Positions 34,900 through 45,246 of a DNA stretch of 64,000 nucleotides are shown piece after piece. How positions within the stretch are numbered: position 1 is the first letter of the stretch; every line of letters starts with the position of its first letter. Below the pieces are notes generated by a model. That model ran no database searches. It saw only the letters and a list, made by a program, of their open reading frames with translations, and had not been told where the DNA came from. Source of the DNA: Geosiphon pyriformis (Eukaryota > Glomeromycota > Glomeromycetes > Archaeosporales > Geosiphonaceae). The stretch is from positions 66,257-130,256 of the forward strand of contig JAAOMT010000303.1 of the NCBI GenBank assembly GCA_016748015.1, in the 5' to 3' direction. The position numbers and the translations under genes are program-made.

Positions 34900-35068
34900 G
34901 AAATTCCAGGATTCCTCTCAAGAGGAATTGCAGGATTCCAGGAATTTCAGAATTCTCATACAAAGGAATCACAGAATTCTAGAATTTCAGGATTTCTTTC
35001 AAAAAAAATTGCAGGATTTCAGAAATTCCAGGATTTCTGGTGTGAAGAATTGAGGAATTGAGAAATCT
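34900..35068 (+). promoter_or_regulatory. LTR U3 array of GGAATTCC-like half-palindromes
   Basis: About twelve 8-nt words (ATTCCAGGATTCC, GAGGAATTGC, CAGAATTCTAGAATTTC and similar) are packed in 170 bp ending just before the TATA box. Several form TTCnnGAA or inverted GAA/TTC pairs, as in heat-shock-type or other dimer-binding sites. The same array exists in the 3' LTR and in the J LTR. Regulation by a host factor is inference. Confidence 0.5.
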
Positions 35069-35076
35069 CAATTATG

Positions 35077-35084
35077 TATATATA
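35077..35084 (+). promoter_or_regulatory. Element G LTR TATA box
   Basis: TATATATA follows the U3 array and precedes GCAGTAGCATTAGAAG. It is conserved in the 3' LTR (44642), J and the decayed LTRs. Confidence 0.6.
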
Positions 35085-35689
35085 GCAGTAGCATTAGAAG
35101 TAAAAAAAACAAATCTTCCAGTTTAGATTCAATCTAAACAATCTTTTATATCACAAATATCAATAAATAATTATTCCATACCTTCAATCCACTTTCCACT
35201 ATCAACACTTTATGTTAATAACAATTGATACTTAACCACATTAGAACAATAGCTCTTGATTATAGCTATTGATGGAATACTAACTTGCAAGTGCCTTGGC
35301 TTAATTTTTTTTATCTTCTCTTTATTTTTTTTATTTTTCTTTTCTTTGTTTTGTTGTGTTTACTAATTAATTAAAGATTAAGCACTGAATTATTGACGTC
35401 AAAAATTGCTTGGTAAAAGACCTCTGTGAATAAGTAGAACACATAAAAAATTACAAATTACTTACCAGAGGATTGCTGGGCATTAAGCTGAAGAAAAAAA
35501 TTGACAGAATTGCAATTCTGAGAAGCTATGGATAAACACCTATTGAATCTCTGTCTATTATACAAAGAACTCTAACCCAAAATCTTTAGATCATCAAAAC
35601 TGTCAGAAACTATTATCAAGAGATCAATTAAGCACCAAGTTATGGGTTTGTTATTTGACTTAAGATCCCAAATAATCATCTGTAACATT

Positions 35690-35706
35690 TGGTGTTCCCT
35701 GTGAGG
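35690..35706 (+). other. Element G primer binding site
   Basis: TGGTGTTCCCTGTGAGG lies two bases after the 5' LTR. TGGTG complements the CACCA end of a tRNA. K and I have related sites (TGGTGCTTTCTGTAAG and TGGTGTTTTTTGTAAG). The tRNA is not identified. Confidence 0.6.
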
Positions 35707-35789
35707 TATGATTCTACAGAAAACCAGCACCAACAACAATCCTCCAAAAGTGGCAGAACCAGAAAACATAGAAGCAAACCATTTAGGAT

Positions 35790-37560
35790 TCACTAAATCC
35801 CTGTTTTAACAGTATAGCCAACAATTAAGATTAAACAATAACCACTTCTCAGCAGAATCAGCCTTCAACTTCTACATCAATGATAAAATTACAGACTGTT
35901 TAGGAAGAACAGTTAACATTGAATTAGCAAGAAAAAACTTTTATAAAGAATTATTTCAACACACCAGCTTACCAAGAAACTACAGTTTCACACCAATTAT
36001 CAAGGAAATCAACCAAACCATTAAAAGATACACCCAACAACAATTCTTTATTACCTATGCAAACAAAGACAAAAGAAGATTACAAACACCAACAGTAACA
36101 CCTAAAAGAATACAAGAATAGAATTATCAACAAATCCATCATACTACTATATATCTAGAAGTGTTATTAACATCACATCAACAGATGTATCCACATCAAC
36201 CATGACATCAATATTTGGATGATTCCTATTTTAGAGTAAACAAAGAAAAGAAGATCTTTTAGGACCATATGGCATGTATTTTGAAGAATTTAAGTTACAA
36301 TTGTCCATGCCATTAGGATTTTGATTCCTACTACTCCAACCAGATTTCAGAATCACAAGTTCTTGGAAAATAACAGAATTGAAAGAAAAACAGAAAGAAG
36401 AGGAAAAAGAATCTGAAGATCAAAAATCTACTTACTAGAATTCGATCCCTAAAAACCTGGAATTTAAAACCTGAATCTTCAAAATCAACAAAATTTAAAC
36501 TTGGAAAATCCGGAAATTGGAACTCCAAATATTTAAGCACTGCCAAATCAGGACAATCCAAACTCCGAGTTAATTAATCAGCAAAACTTACCTCCAGTAA
36601 TTGTCATTGATCAGCCACTAGTTGAACTGATTCAACAGCAGCAAATACTACTGCAACAGCCATTACAACAACCACTTTAACCACTACAACAACCCAACTT
36701 AGATTCAATGACATATGCACCAATTGTGAAACTTGAAAAATTTACTGGTGAAGAAGATAATACCCAAGTATGGCTAAACAATGTGGAAAAAGCCATCACA
36801 GCCAACAGATAGAATGACAACAGAGCCATGCAAGCCATCCCATACTTTCTCCAAGATACTACTGACTCATGATATCAAAGCTTAATCAACAAGTCTGTCA
36901 CTTTTAATGCATTTAAAACAGAATTTTTAAAATACTTTAACAACAATAATAGCATCAACTGATTAGCCAATACCTTTACCACTATTAAACAAGGAAAAGC
37001 TGAAGCTGTCACCATGTACTTAGGATGCTTCCACAGAAACTTGCACCAAATTCAAGCAATCCAAGCTGATTATTTTACAGCACCACAAATCCTAAATCAG
37101 TTTATTAGAGGGCTGTGCAGTAGCATCCTTCAGCACATATGTCTGATGCACCCAGCAAACTTTCAAGCTGCAGTTACAAATGCCAGAGATTTTGAGGCAG
37201 CTGAACTTGAAACTAACTACACCCAAGTTATAAATCTAGTAATAAATGGATCATCAGGCTTGAATTCCAAATTAAAACAATTCAGTGATTCAATTAATCA
37301 GAAATTAGAAGGATATTTAGCTAACAATCACACAATTTATTAACCACCACAATGATGCAATAATTTAGGAAATGCAAATCATTTCCAAAATCAGTTACAT
37401 CTATCATCATCTTCCAATCAGCAGTGGCAGCTGGAAACACAAGTCTGCCACAACTGTGGTAAACAAAGTCACATTAGAGCTAACTACCATTCTTATAGTA
37501 ACCCACAATCAGAAAATCAATATCAAAACCCCAATCACAAAGTTCAAATGCTGAATTATT
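35790..37560 (+). pseudogene. Element G gag (capsid and zinc knuckle), broken
   Basis: The N-terminal part reads AESAFNFYINDKITDCLG (about 35855) in one frame. A frameshift in a low-complexity stretch (36120-36590) leads to frame 0, which carries the capsid domain: KLEKFTGEEDNTQVWLNNVEKAI (from about 36730), then an open stretch at 37014-37343 (ILNQFIRGLCSSILQH). A knuckle QVCHNCGKQSHIRANYH at about 37440-37490 has its last Cys changed to Tyr. Gag would form the virus-like particle. Stops include several at family Trp codons. Confidence 0.82.
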
Positions 37561-37850
37561 ACTCAAATTAAGATCAATATTAACTCACTTACCTGCCAAT
37601 AATGCAACAGTCTATTTATTAACCACTAGTATATCAAACTCTAATTTATCAGCTGCAGCCACAAATAATCTATTAACCACAGCCACCAGTAATCTATCAA
37701 CCCCAACAAATTGAAACACCACCACAAATCATACCTCATAACAGAATTCACAGGCTGAGAATAACACAGCAAAGCTGAAGATCAGCAATGGTAGTTTATC
37801 AACTGATCCCCAGTTTATTAGCCCAACAAACAGGATCTTATTAGTGGAAT

Positions 37851-38460
37851 TTGGAAACTGGGCACACCCAAAACCCGAATTCTCAACACTATTTAAGTCT
37901 CCTGATTATTCCAGATGATGCCATATTCAGCAACCTGGAACCCAGCCAACAGCAGTTACTTACCAACAACATTCCACCAGCAATGGTCACTGAAAATGAA
38001 TTACTCACCACCATTTTTCTTTTTGAATTAGAAAAAACCATCAACACCCTATTATTTAGTGAAACTGCTCTGGAAGAAAAACCCATTACTGTGATGTATA
38101 CTAATGCCAAGGTTGATGGTCACTCTATTAAATTCATCTTGAATAGTGGTTCAGCAGGCAGTATTATCACCAAGCAATTCATGGATCAATTAGGTTGCTA
38201 AGTTGACCAAGCTGTTAGTGCCAAAATTATCACTACTGATGGTGCTACAAAAACGTCTATTGACAAGATTGATGACTTGCCATTTGAAATCAATGGTATT
38301 ATCACTCCCATCAAAGTTCTGGTAATGAAAACCACCTAATATCAAGCTCTAGTTGGTAATGACTAACTATCCAAAACCAATATGACGCTTGATTGGACCA
38401 CCCAAGAGTTGCAAATAAATCAGAATGGCCAATACACATGAGTATCAGCAACATGTGGCC
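37851..38460 (+). pseudogene. Element G protease (retropepsin), broken
   Basis: It is in frame 0, as is the capsid. The active-site motif reads ILNSGSAGSIIT at about 38136-38171, where retropepsins have DSG or DTG, so the catalytic Asp is Asn. The second strand (ALVGND, about 38345-38362) is followed by an LDWTTQELQINQNGQYT block. Stops occur after QLGC (38199), in KTT*YQAL and in GND*LSK. It would cut the Gag-Pol polyprotein if intact. Confidence 0.85.
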
Positions 38461-38819
38461 ACTTCAAACCTAGCAATGTCATGCCAGCACCCTTAATTGA
38501 TGTCAAGAAAGAGAAGCTGAAACCAACTTGGAAAGTGTATCAAGTCTCATGGGTCAAAAAAAACCACAATGAACTGCCACCAATACTGTTGTGAGATGAT
38601 AATGGCAAAGGAAAACAAAAAAAAACTTACCTGGAGTACCAACCAAATCTCGTGGGCTAACAATGACTATCAAAAGTTATCACAAACTTGAAAAGAAAAT
38701 AACAAAAAAAAAAGAAAAGCAAAAGAAGAAGAAATAGTCTCAACCAACACCACTAATCAACCATACATCTATATTACACCACCACAGTTCCACTATTATT
38801 AACCAAAGCTAAAATACAT

Positions 38820-39718
38820 TGATTATGACAAAAAATTGTCATCAATGGGTGCATGCTGTGGCAATAATGAGAAATACTCAACAGCAACCAAATTCTACTG
38901 CCATGCGTGCATCATAGAACACTTTGGATGACCAAAATGGCAAGAAAAATGGAACAACAAACCTTGCCTAGCTTGTGGAGAAATATTACTCGACGAAGGA
39001 ATGTGGAACAACATCCCTGGTCAAGGAGGAACATGTAACACTTTATGCTAGTACATGATTTTCATTAGTGACTGGATTAGGAAAAGGACACCAATAGAAG
39101 CTGCCTAGAGAAGAGCCATCCAGCAATTAGACAGTTGTCTATATGACAATAATGAGATATGAAAAATGGCAATAGCCAAAATAGAAGGAGTGTTATCTAA
39201 AAAAATCAGAAAAATCAAGAACAACTCACCAGAGCCTATAGAACTTGACTAGGACCCAAAACCAGTCATAAATCTCTTGGATCCAAAACAATTCCATAAA
39301 CACTACCAAGAATTAGTGCCCACAAGAGAAGAACAAGAACAATACTTAGAGCAGCTGAACACTCGACTGTGTTAATACTGCCTAATTCCATGTGACTTCC
39401 AGTATTGTAATGAGTGTGATCTCATCTACAATCCACTACCATGTATGATCTACATGATCCCAGAAGAAAAAGAACCAATCAACAGCTGCAAATCAGAATT
39501 GGAATCATTGTTTAATTCCAATTCAAACTCTGACAACAATGACAATAAAAATAATGGTTCCAGCTTCATTTAAAATAACAACAAAAAATACAATAATTCA
39601 AACTCTAATTCAAACCCCAAACAATATATTGCACTTTCTGATCTCTCCAAAGAGCAGAAACTAAAATGGTTTAGTAACAATAATAAGAGTATCATGCCAG
39701 AATGTGTACATGATACTA
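38820..39718 (+). pseudogene. Element G Cys-rich linker domain
   Basis: In frame 1 the segment contains paired Cys: GACCGN, FYCHACIIEHFG, KPCLACGE, GGTCNTLC and CLIPCDFQYCNECD, followed by an acidic/Asn-rich tail leading into the dUTPase. A frameshift in a Lys-rich region (38640-38820) separates it from the protease. No named family is assigned. The Cys spacing suggests one or two zinc-binding modules. The segment ends at the N gap and its last 345 bp are repeated after it. Confidence 0.65.
39374..39718 (+). repeat. 345-bp exact repeat, left copy at gap edge
   Basis: It is identical to 39739-40083. It ends exactly at the first N. Best explained as an unmerged contig overlap. Confidence 0.9.
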
Positions 39719-39738
39719 NNNNNNNNNNNNNNNNNNNN
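39719..39738. other. Assembly gap (20 N)
   Basis: Twenty N between two identical 345-bp stretches. The frame across the gap is restored if one copy and the N are removed. Confidence 0.99.
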
Positions 39739-40083
39739 AATACTGCCTAATTCCATGTGACTTCCAGTATTGTAATGAGTGTGATCTCATCTACAATCCA
39801 CTACCATGTATGATCTACATGATCCCAGAAGAAAAAGAACCAATCAACAGCTGCAAATCAGAATTGGAATCATTGTTTAATTCCAATTCAAACTCTGACA
39901 ACAATGACAATAAAAATAATGGTTCCAGCTTCATTTAAAATAACAACAAAAAATACAATAATTCAAACTCTAATTCAAACCCCAAACAATATATTGCACT
40001 TTCTGATCTCTCCAAAGAGCAGAAACTAAAATGGTTTAGTAACAATAATAAGAGTATCATGCCAGAATGTGTACATGATACTA
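39739..40083 (+). repeat. 345-bp exact repeat, right copy at gap edge
   Basis: A copy of 39374-39718 that starts at the first base after the gap. Confidence 0.9.
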
Positions 40084-40553
40084 ATGCCAGATTTGATTTG
40101 AGATATCCAGGAAAAGATGCCATTAAATTAGAACCACATTTATGCACATGTATTAATCTCAAAGTAGTATTAGAAATCCCAGCAACAACAATGGTTCAAC
40201 TAGCATCTAGGAGTAGCTTAGCAAAAAAAAGAATCAACATCAAAGGAGGAATAATTGATGCAGAATATGTAGAAACTATTATTGCAATACTACAAAATGA
40301 TTCTGAAAAGACCTATATTATAGAGCCAAACAAAAAGATAACACAAGCAATATTTCTGCCTCTGGTAAAAATAGCTCAATTAGTATTAATGGAAAACAGA
40401 AAAAAATTAGGAATTACAGCTAGAGGGATACAGGGATTTGGATCCACAGGTAGAATAAATATACTAGTTAATATAACAGAGGAAAAAATTGTTGACAAGG
40501 GAGAAATTATCTCCACCTGTCAATCAATCTCTATTTTACTATATGACCAGTAA
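40056..40553 (+). pseudogene. Element G dUTPase domain
   Basis: All five trimeric dUTPase motifs are readable in order: motif 1 DTNARFDLRY (40077-40106), motif 2 ASRSSLAKK, motif 3 GGIIDAEYVETI, motif 4 PNKKITQAIFLPL and motif 5 RGIQGFGSTGR. dUTPase splits dUTP to dUMP and pyrophosphate and so limits uracil in cDNA. In this copy the Gly of motif 1 and two Gly of motif 3 are replaced, so activity is doubtful, but the fold signature is clear. It is fused in frame upstream of RT. A further conserved stretch (40554-40844) links to RT. Confidence 0.9.
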
Positions 40554-41820
40554 ATGATAGTCATAGAGAAAAAAATAAAGGATCAGGTTCAAATCTTTGA
40601 GACAAAAGCAACACTTTGCAAATCAGAAGAAGTGGAATTAGTCAATCTATACATACCAGCCAAGAATTACAGTCACATCAAAATTCTCATTTACAACAAC
40701 ATGGAAAACATTATCGAGATACTAAAAAGAACCACCATTGGATATTTAACCATTGAAATTGAAAACCAAATGCCAAACACCATTCCAGATTTTTCACAAC
40801 TGTGCGAATATATGGATATTACATCACAAACAATCTACAGATAAGAAGAATATTATATGCTCCAACCAGAACAATTAGAGCAAATGAACTTGGGAAATTT
40901 AGATTTACTGCAACAGATGCAACTCAAAATATTACTTAACAACTTCAATGACATCTTTGCCAGTGAAAACAAATTTGGCAGAACAGATATAATTCAGCAC
41001 CAAATTAAAACTGGAGATGCAATGCTAATCAAACAAAAAGCATACAAAATAATACCAGCCAGCCATGAAATCATTTGTCAAGAAATCAATCAAATGCTTG
41101 ACAATAGGCTAATTCAGCTATTAATAAGTTCATGATTATCACCAGTAGTACTTGTCCATAAGAAGAATAGAAAAATCCACTTTTGTGTAGATTACTGGAA
41201 ACTGAATAAAGTAACCAAAGGAAATAACTACCCAACTCCAAAGATTCAAGAACTTTTCAATGCTTTTTGTAGAAAAAAATGGTTCTTAACATTAGACTTA
41301 GACAGTGGTTATTGGCAAGTAACCATAAAGCCAGAAGACAAATAAAAAATGGCTTTTACAACTCAGGAAGAAAATTTTGAATTTAAAGTAATGTCATTTG
41401 GATTGATGAATGCACCAGTAACATTTCAATGACTTATGGAAATTGTTTATACTAGACTACTGTGGAAATTCATAGTTGTTTACTTAAATGACACTAATAT
41501 ATTCTCCAAAACATTTGATGACCATCTACATCATCTTCAACAAGTGTTTGAAAGGTTGAAAAGAGTAGGATTGAAGTTAAATACAACCAAATGTTTCTTT
41601 GGAAAAACAAAACTCAAGTTTTTAGGACATGTTGTAAGCAAAGATGGTATCAAAACAGATCTAGACAAGATTAAAGTAGTTAAGAACTTTCTAGTACCAA
41701 CCAATTTGATGGAACTAAGAGCATTTTTGGGATTTGCTGGATACTATCATCACTTTATCAAGAACTTTTTTAAAATAGCCTAACCATTACACCAGCTTTA
41801 ATCAAAAAGCACCAAGTATA
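40554..41820 (+). pseudogene. Element G linker and reverse transcriptase, broken
   Basis: It is in frame 0 with the dUTPase. The spacer 40554-40844 is followed by LQPEQLEQMN and NNFNDIFASENKFGRTD. RT motifs: VVLVHKKNRKIHFCVDYWKLNK (41148), LDLDSGYWQV (motif A, 41295), SFGLMNAPVTFQ (motif B) and VVYLND (41475-41492), in which the usual YLDD has lost its first Asp. LKFLGHVVSKDG and LRAFLGFAGYYHHFIKNF follow. Stops near 41131, 41343, 41430 and 41779 break the frame. Confidence 0.9.
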
Positions 41821-42285
41821 AATGGACAGAAAACCAGCAAGAAGCTTTCAACACATTAAAAAAAAAGCTCATTCAAGCTCCAGTATTGATGTATCCAGAT
41901 TACAACAAACCATTCATTATTACCACTGGTGCATCAAACTAAGTGTTAGGGGCAGTACTATCACAGAAAAGACCAGATGGAAGAGAACATCCAGTAGTAT
42001 ATGTCAGTAGAAGCTTAAGTCCTGCTGAAAAAAACTATAGAACTCCAGCATTAGAACACTTAGCTATCTATTGGGCTGTCACTAAATAGAAAGAATATTT
42101 GAGCCAAAAGTTTGATGTTTATACTAACCACAAAGGATTGACTTCAATCCAGAAGCAAGAATTTGAAAATGATTGTTATACAAGATGGAAAATAACACTA
42201 TTACCATACACATTTACAGTACATTATAAAAAGGGAAAAGACAATGAAAATGCTGATGGATTGTCGCAAATGAGACAAATCTAAA
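41821..42285 (+). pseudogene. Element G RNase H, broken
   Basis: In the same frame: KWTENQQEAFNTLKKKLIQ (about 41820), then ITTGASN*VLGAVLSQ, where relatives have a TDAS-type motif. SRSLSPAEKNYRTPALEHLAIYWAV and FDVYTNHKGLTSI follow. The domain ends at HYKKGKDNENADGLSQM (about 42222-42272), with the final catalytic Asp retained. Stops are at about 41940 and 42088. Confidence 0.85.
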
Positions 42286-42362
42286 AACATTTCAAACCAA
42301 AAATATAACAAAAGATGAATATACAAAAATACTAACAACTCTAATATTATATAAATACTCAA

Positions 42363-43697
42363 TTGTTCAAAGAGAAATTATTTCAAAAGAAACAAAACAA
42401 CATAAAACAACAATCAAAATATTTTATCAACCACCAAAATATACTTTATTGGAAAAATAAAAAAAATTCAGATCAACCAATCAGAGTAATTACAGAACCA
42501 GAAAAAAAGACAATATTATTCAACATGTATTTAGATTCAATAGCAGAACATTTTTATAAAGAAGCAACTATGGAAAGAATTAGAAAAAGATACTACTGGT
42601 CATCAATGTATCCAGACATTATCCAATATGTTCAGAACTGTAATGCTTGTCAGAAAAAAAAAGGAGCAAGACCAAGTGAATCATTGAGACCAATTAAAGT
42701 GGAACAACCATTCAATCAAATTGGAATTGATCTAGTCGGACCATTAATAATAACTAGCAGAGGCAACAGATATATTGCAATAGCCATGAATTATCTCACT
42801 AAATGGCCAAAAGCAAAAGCCATTCAAAGAACAGATGTAAAATCTATTGCCAAATTTGTTCATCAAGATTTGATCTGTTAACACAGATGTCCAAAAGAAC
42901 TATTATTAGATCAAGGAACTCATTTTGTGAATAGAACATTGACAGAATTAAGTCAAAGATTTGAAATAAAAAGACCATTATTATCACCATACTATCTACA
43001 AACAAATAAGTTAGTTGAAAAGTTTAACAGAATATTGTGTGAAGCAATTGCCAAGATCAGTCAAAAAAACCAGGATGAATAGGATTTGTTCATACCATCA
43101 GTATTATTTGCTTATTGGACAATAAAGCAAGATACTACACAAGCAACACTATTTAAATTAGTATATGATAAAACAGCAATATTACCAGTAGAGATAGAAG
43201 TTAACACATATCTAACTGAACCAATAACAGAAGACAATTTTCGAGAAACATTGTTGAGAAAAACATATAACTTAATGGAGACACTAGAAAACAAATAGCA
43301 AAAAGCAGCTGATAACATTTGAAAGTCACAAGAGAAACAAAAAGAAAGACATAATAACCAACTACCAGATAAACCAGTTGAATTCAAGATTGAAGACAAA
43401 GTACTTTTATATTATACTAAAGCAGAAAAACAATGGAGCAGAAAATTTGACCCCAAATGAAACAGACCATTTCACATAGAAGAAAGTCTTGGAAATAAAA
43501 CTTATAAATTAAGATAGAACAACAAAATCTTAACCAAAGCAGCACATGGTAATTAACTGAAACCATATTACCATATAGTATTACCATCCACCAGTAATAT
43601 TCCACAATTAGGAGTACAGAGAATACTAGTCCAACCAGATGAGATTCCATGAAATCTGGAACCAATCATAATTATTAGACCAAACATGTAAAATTAA
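42363..43697 (+). pseudogene. Element G integrase, broken
   Basis: In frame 0. The N-terminal zinc region contains AEHFYKEATMERI and CNACQKKK (42545-42660), with one His apparently lost. Core catalytic residues are GIDLVGPL (Asp, about 42726), LDQGTHF (Asp, about 42911) and VEKFN (Glu, about 43017). The C-terminal KVLLYYTKAEKQWSRKFDPK is a GPY/F-type region. Stops include a TAG at 43080-43082 at a Trp position that is also a stop in J. Pol ends at a TAA (43695-43697) that J shares. Confidence 0.9.
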
Positions 43698-43721
43698 ATA
43701 ATAAAAAGAGTATATAAAGAC

Positions 43722-44381
43722 ATGGCAGACATGACAAAAGACTTCAAAAAAATAGAAATTACTGACAATATCCACTTACTAACACAACAACTCTTCAAAC
43801 TAATCCAATACCAGAATATGGAAATTACTATCAATCAACAAACCATTTGATACCAAGATACCAGAAAGATATCCAAATACAAAAGTCAAAGAAAAACAGA
43901 AAACACTATTGGCAAAATGGTTCTGAAAATAAAATTAGCAATAAAAAAACCAACAAATATCACCATATATCAAAAGTTAACCAAAGAAACTTGGAAATAG
44001 TGGATACACAAATTTTTAAAGAACTTTTATTACTTCTACTTGGAATAATACTTGAATATTCAGAACTTATACATGGATAAAACAAAATGATTATTCAACA
44101 CAACAATACTGCAACAACTAGAACAATTTGTGGGAAAGAACAATTTAACTACACAAGCAAGAGCCATCTATTGGCTACATATGGGATTTCAAAACAGACC
44201 AGAAATCTTACTTAATCCAAAAATGGACTCTATTATAGTTAACCAAATAGGAAAAATAACCAACATCCAATTTGAAAAATTACAAAACAAAATAATTCAA
44301 GTAATTCTCAAAAAAAAAGTTTAAAAAATACTCAAAGGCAGAGAATTAGAATTAGAAGATCTTGATAGAGCTCAATATTAA
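43722..44381 (+). pseudogene. Element G ORF3, unknown protein after integrase
   Basis: ATG 43722 is 24 nt after the pol stop, and the same frame runs 220 codons to TAA 44379-44381, just before the polypurine tract. Stops inside are all substitutions (for example KETWK*WIH, Trp in J). J carries a related ORF at the same place. The start MADMTKDFKK and the end LDRAQY are shared in form with J (MIDATKNIRK and FDRAQY). The protein is Lys-rich and mostly helical looking, with no signal peptide or membrane segment. The position is that of env in errantiviruses, but nothing env-like is seen. The role is unknown. Confidence 0.7.
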
Positions 44382-44394
44382 AAGAAAAAAATAA
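44380..44394 (+). other. Element G polypurine tract
   Basis: AAAAGAAAAAAATAA directly precedes the 3' LTR and would prime plus-strand cDNA. J has AAAAAGAAGAAATAA in the same place. Confidence 0.7.
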
Positions 44395-45241
44395 TATTAC
44401 TCATAGAATATAGAAAATATATTAGCATATAAATTAGCCAATCAGAAGTAGCCGTAGTAAATATGGAATTCCAAGATTCCTCTCAAGAGGAATTGCAAGA
44501 TTCCAGGAATTTTAGGATTCTTGTACAAAAAAATCACAGAATTCTAAAATTCCAGAATTCCTCTCAAAAGAAATTGCAGGATTTCAGGAATTTCAGGATT
44601 TTTGGTGTGAAGAATTGAGGAATTGAGAAATCTCAATTATGTATATATAGCAATAGCATTAGAAGTAGAAAAGACAAACCTTCCAGTTTAGATTCAATCT
44701 AAACAATCTTCCATATCACAAATATCAATAAATAATTATTCTATATCTCCAATCCACTTTTCACTATTAATACTTTATGTTAATAACAATTGATACTTAA
44801 CTATACTAGAACAATAGCTCTTGATCATGGCTATTGATAGAATACTAACTTGCAAGCATCTTTTTTATCTTTTCTTTATTTCTTTTATTTTTCTTTTTTT
44901 TGTTTTATTGTGTTTACTAATTGATTAAGGATTAAGTGCTGAATTATTGATGTCAAGGATTGCCTGGTAAAAGATTCCTGCGAGTGGGTAGAACACATAA
45001 AGAATTATGAATTATTTACCAGAGGATTGCTGGCCATTAAGCTAAAGAAAGAAATTAACAGAATTGTGATTCTGGGAAGTTATGAATAAACACCTATTAA
45101 ATCTCTGTCTATTATATAAAAGACTCCAATCCAAAATTTTCAGATCATCAAAACTGTCAGAAACTATTATTAAGAGATCAATTAAGCACCAAATTATGTG
45201 TTTGTTATTTGACTTGAGACCCCAAATAATCATCTGTAACA
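44395..45241 (+). repeat. Element G 3' LTR (847 bp)
   Basis: It starts TATTACTCATAGAATATAG and ends ATCTGTAACA like the 5' LTR, with scattered transitions between the two copies. The TATA box is at 44642-44649. Confidence 0.93.
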
Positions 45242-45246
45242 CCAAG
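45242..45246 (+). repeat. Element G right target-site duplication
   Basis: CCAAG, the undecayed copy of the 5-bp duplication at 34825. Confidence 0.75.

Larger units (their letters stand above)
34830..35687 (+). repeat. Element G 5' LTR (858 bp)
   Basis: It begins TATTACTCATAGAATATAG and ends ATCTGTAACA. The related LTR in J begins TGTTACTTATAG, so the original ends were probably TGTTAC and GTAACA, now decayed at the first G. The U3 contains an array of AGGATTCC/AGAATTCC words before the TATA box. Confidence 0.93.
34830..45241 (+). mobile_element. Element G: Ty3/gypsy-type LTR retrotransposon with dUTPase and ORF3, nested in LINE F
   Basis: Two similar LTRs (858 and 847 bp), a primer binding site, a polypurine tract and a 5-bp duplication define the element. 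The order gag, protease, Cys-rich segment, dUTPase, RT, RNase H, integrase, ORF3 with integrase last in pol marks the Ty3/gypsy type. Pol from 40056 to 43697 keeps one frame, broken only by nonsense codons, and ORF3 is in the same frame. The raw length of 10.4 kb includes a 365-bp assembly artefact at 39719. Key catalytic Asp are changed to Asn in protease and RT. It is dead but readable. Confidence 0.95.

Noticed and set aside
39374-40083. True tandem duplication in element G
   Set aside because: The copies are exactly identical and end at a 20-N gap. The frame is restored when one copy and the gap are removed.
43112-43399. 95-codon minus ORF
   Set aside because: Antisense of the element G integrase.
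43722-44381. Envelope gene in element G
   Set aside because: The position fits, but there is no signal peptide, membrane segment or Cys pattern in G or J ORF3.
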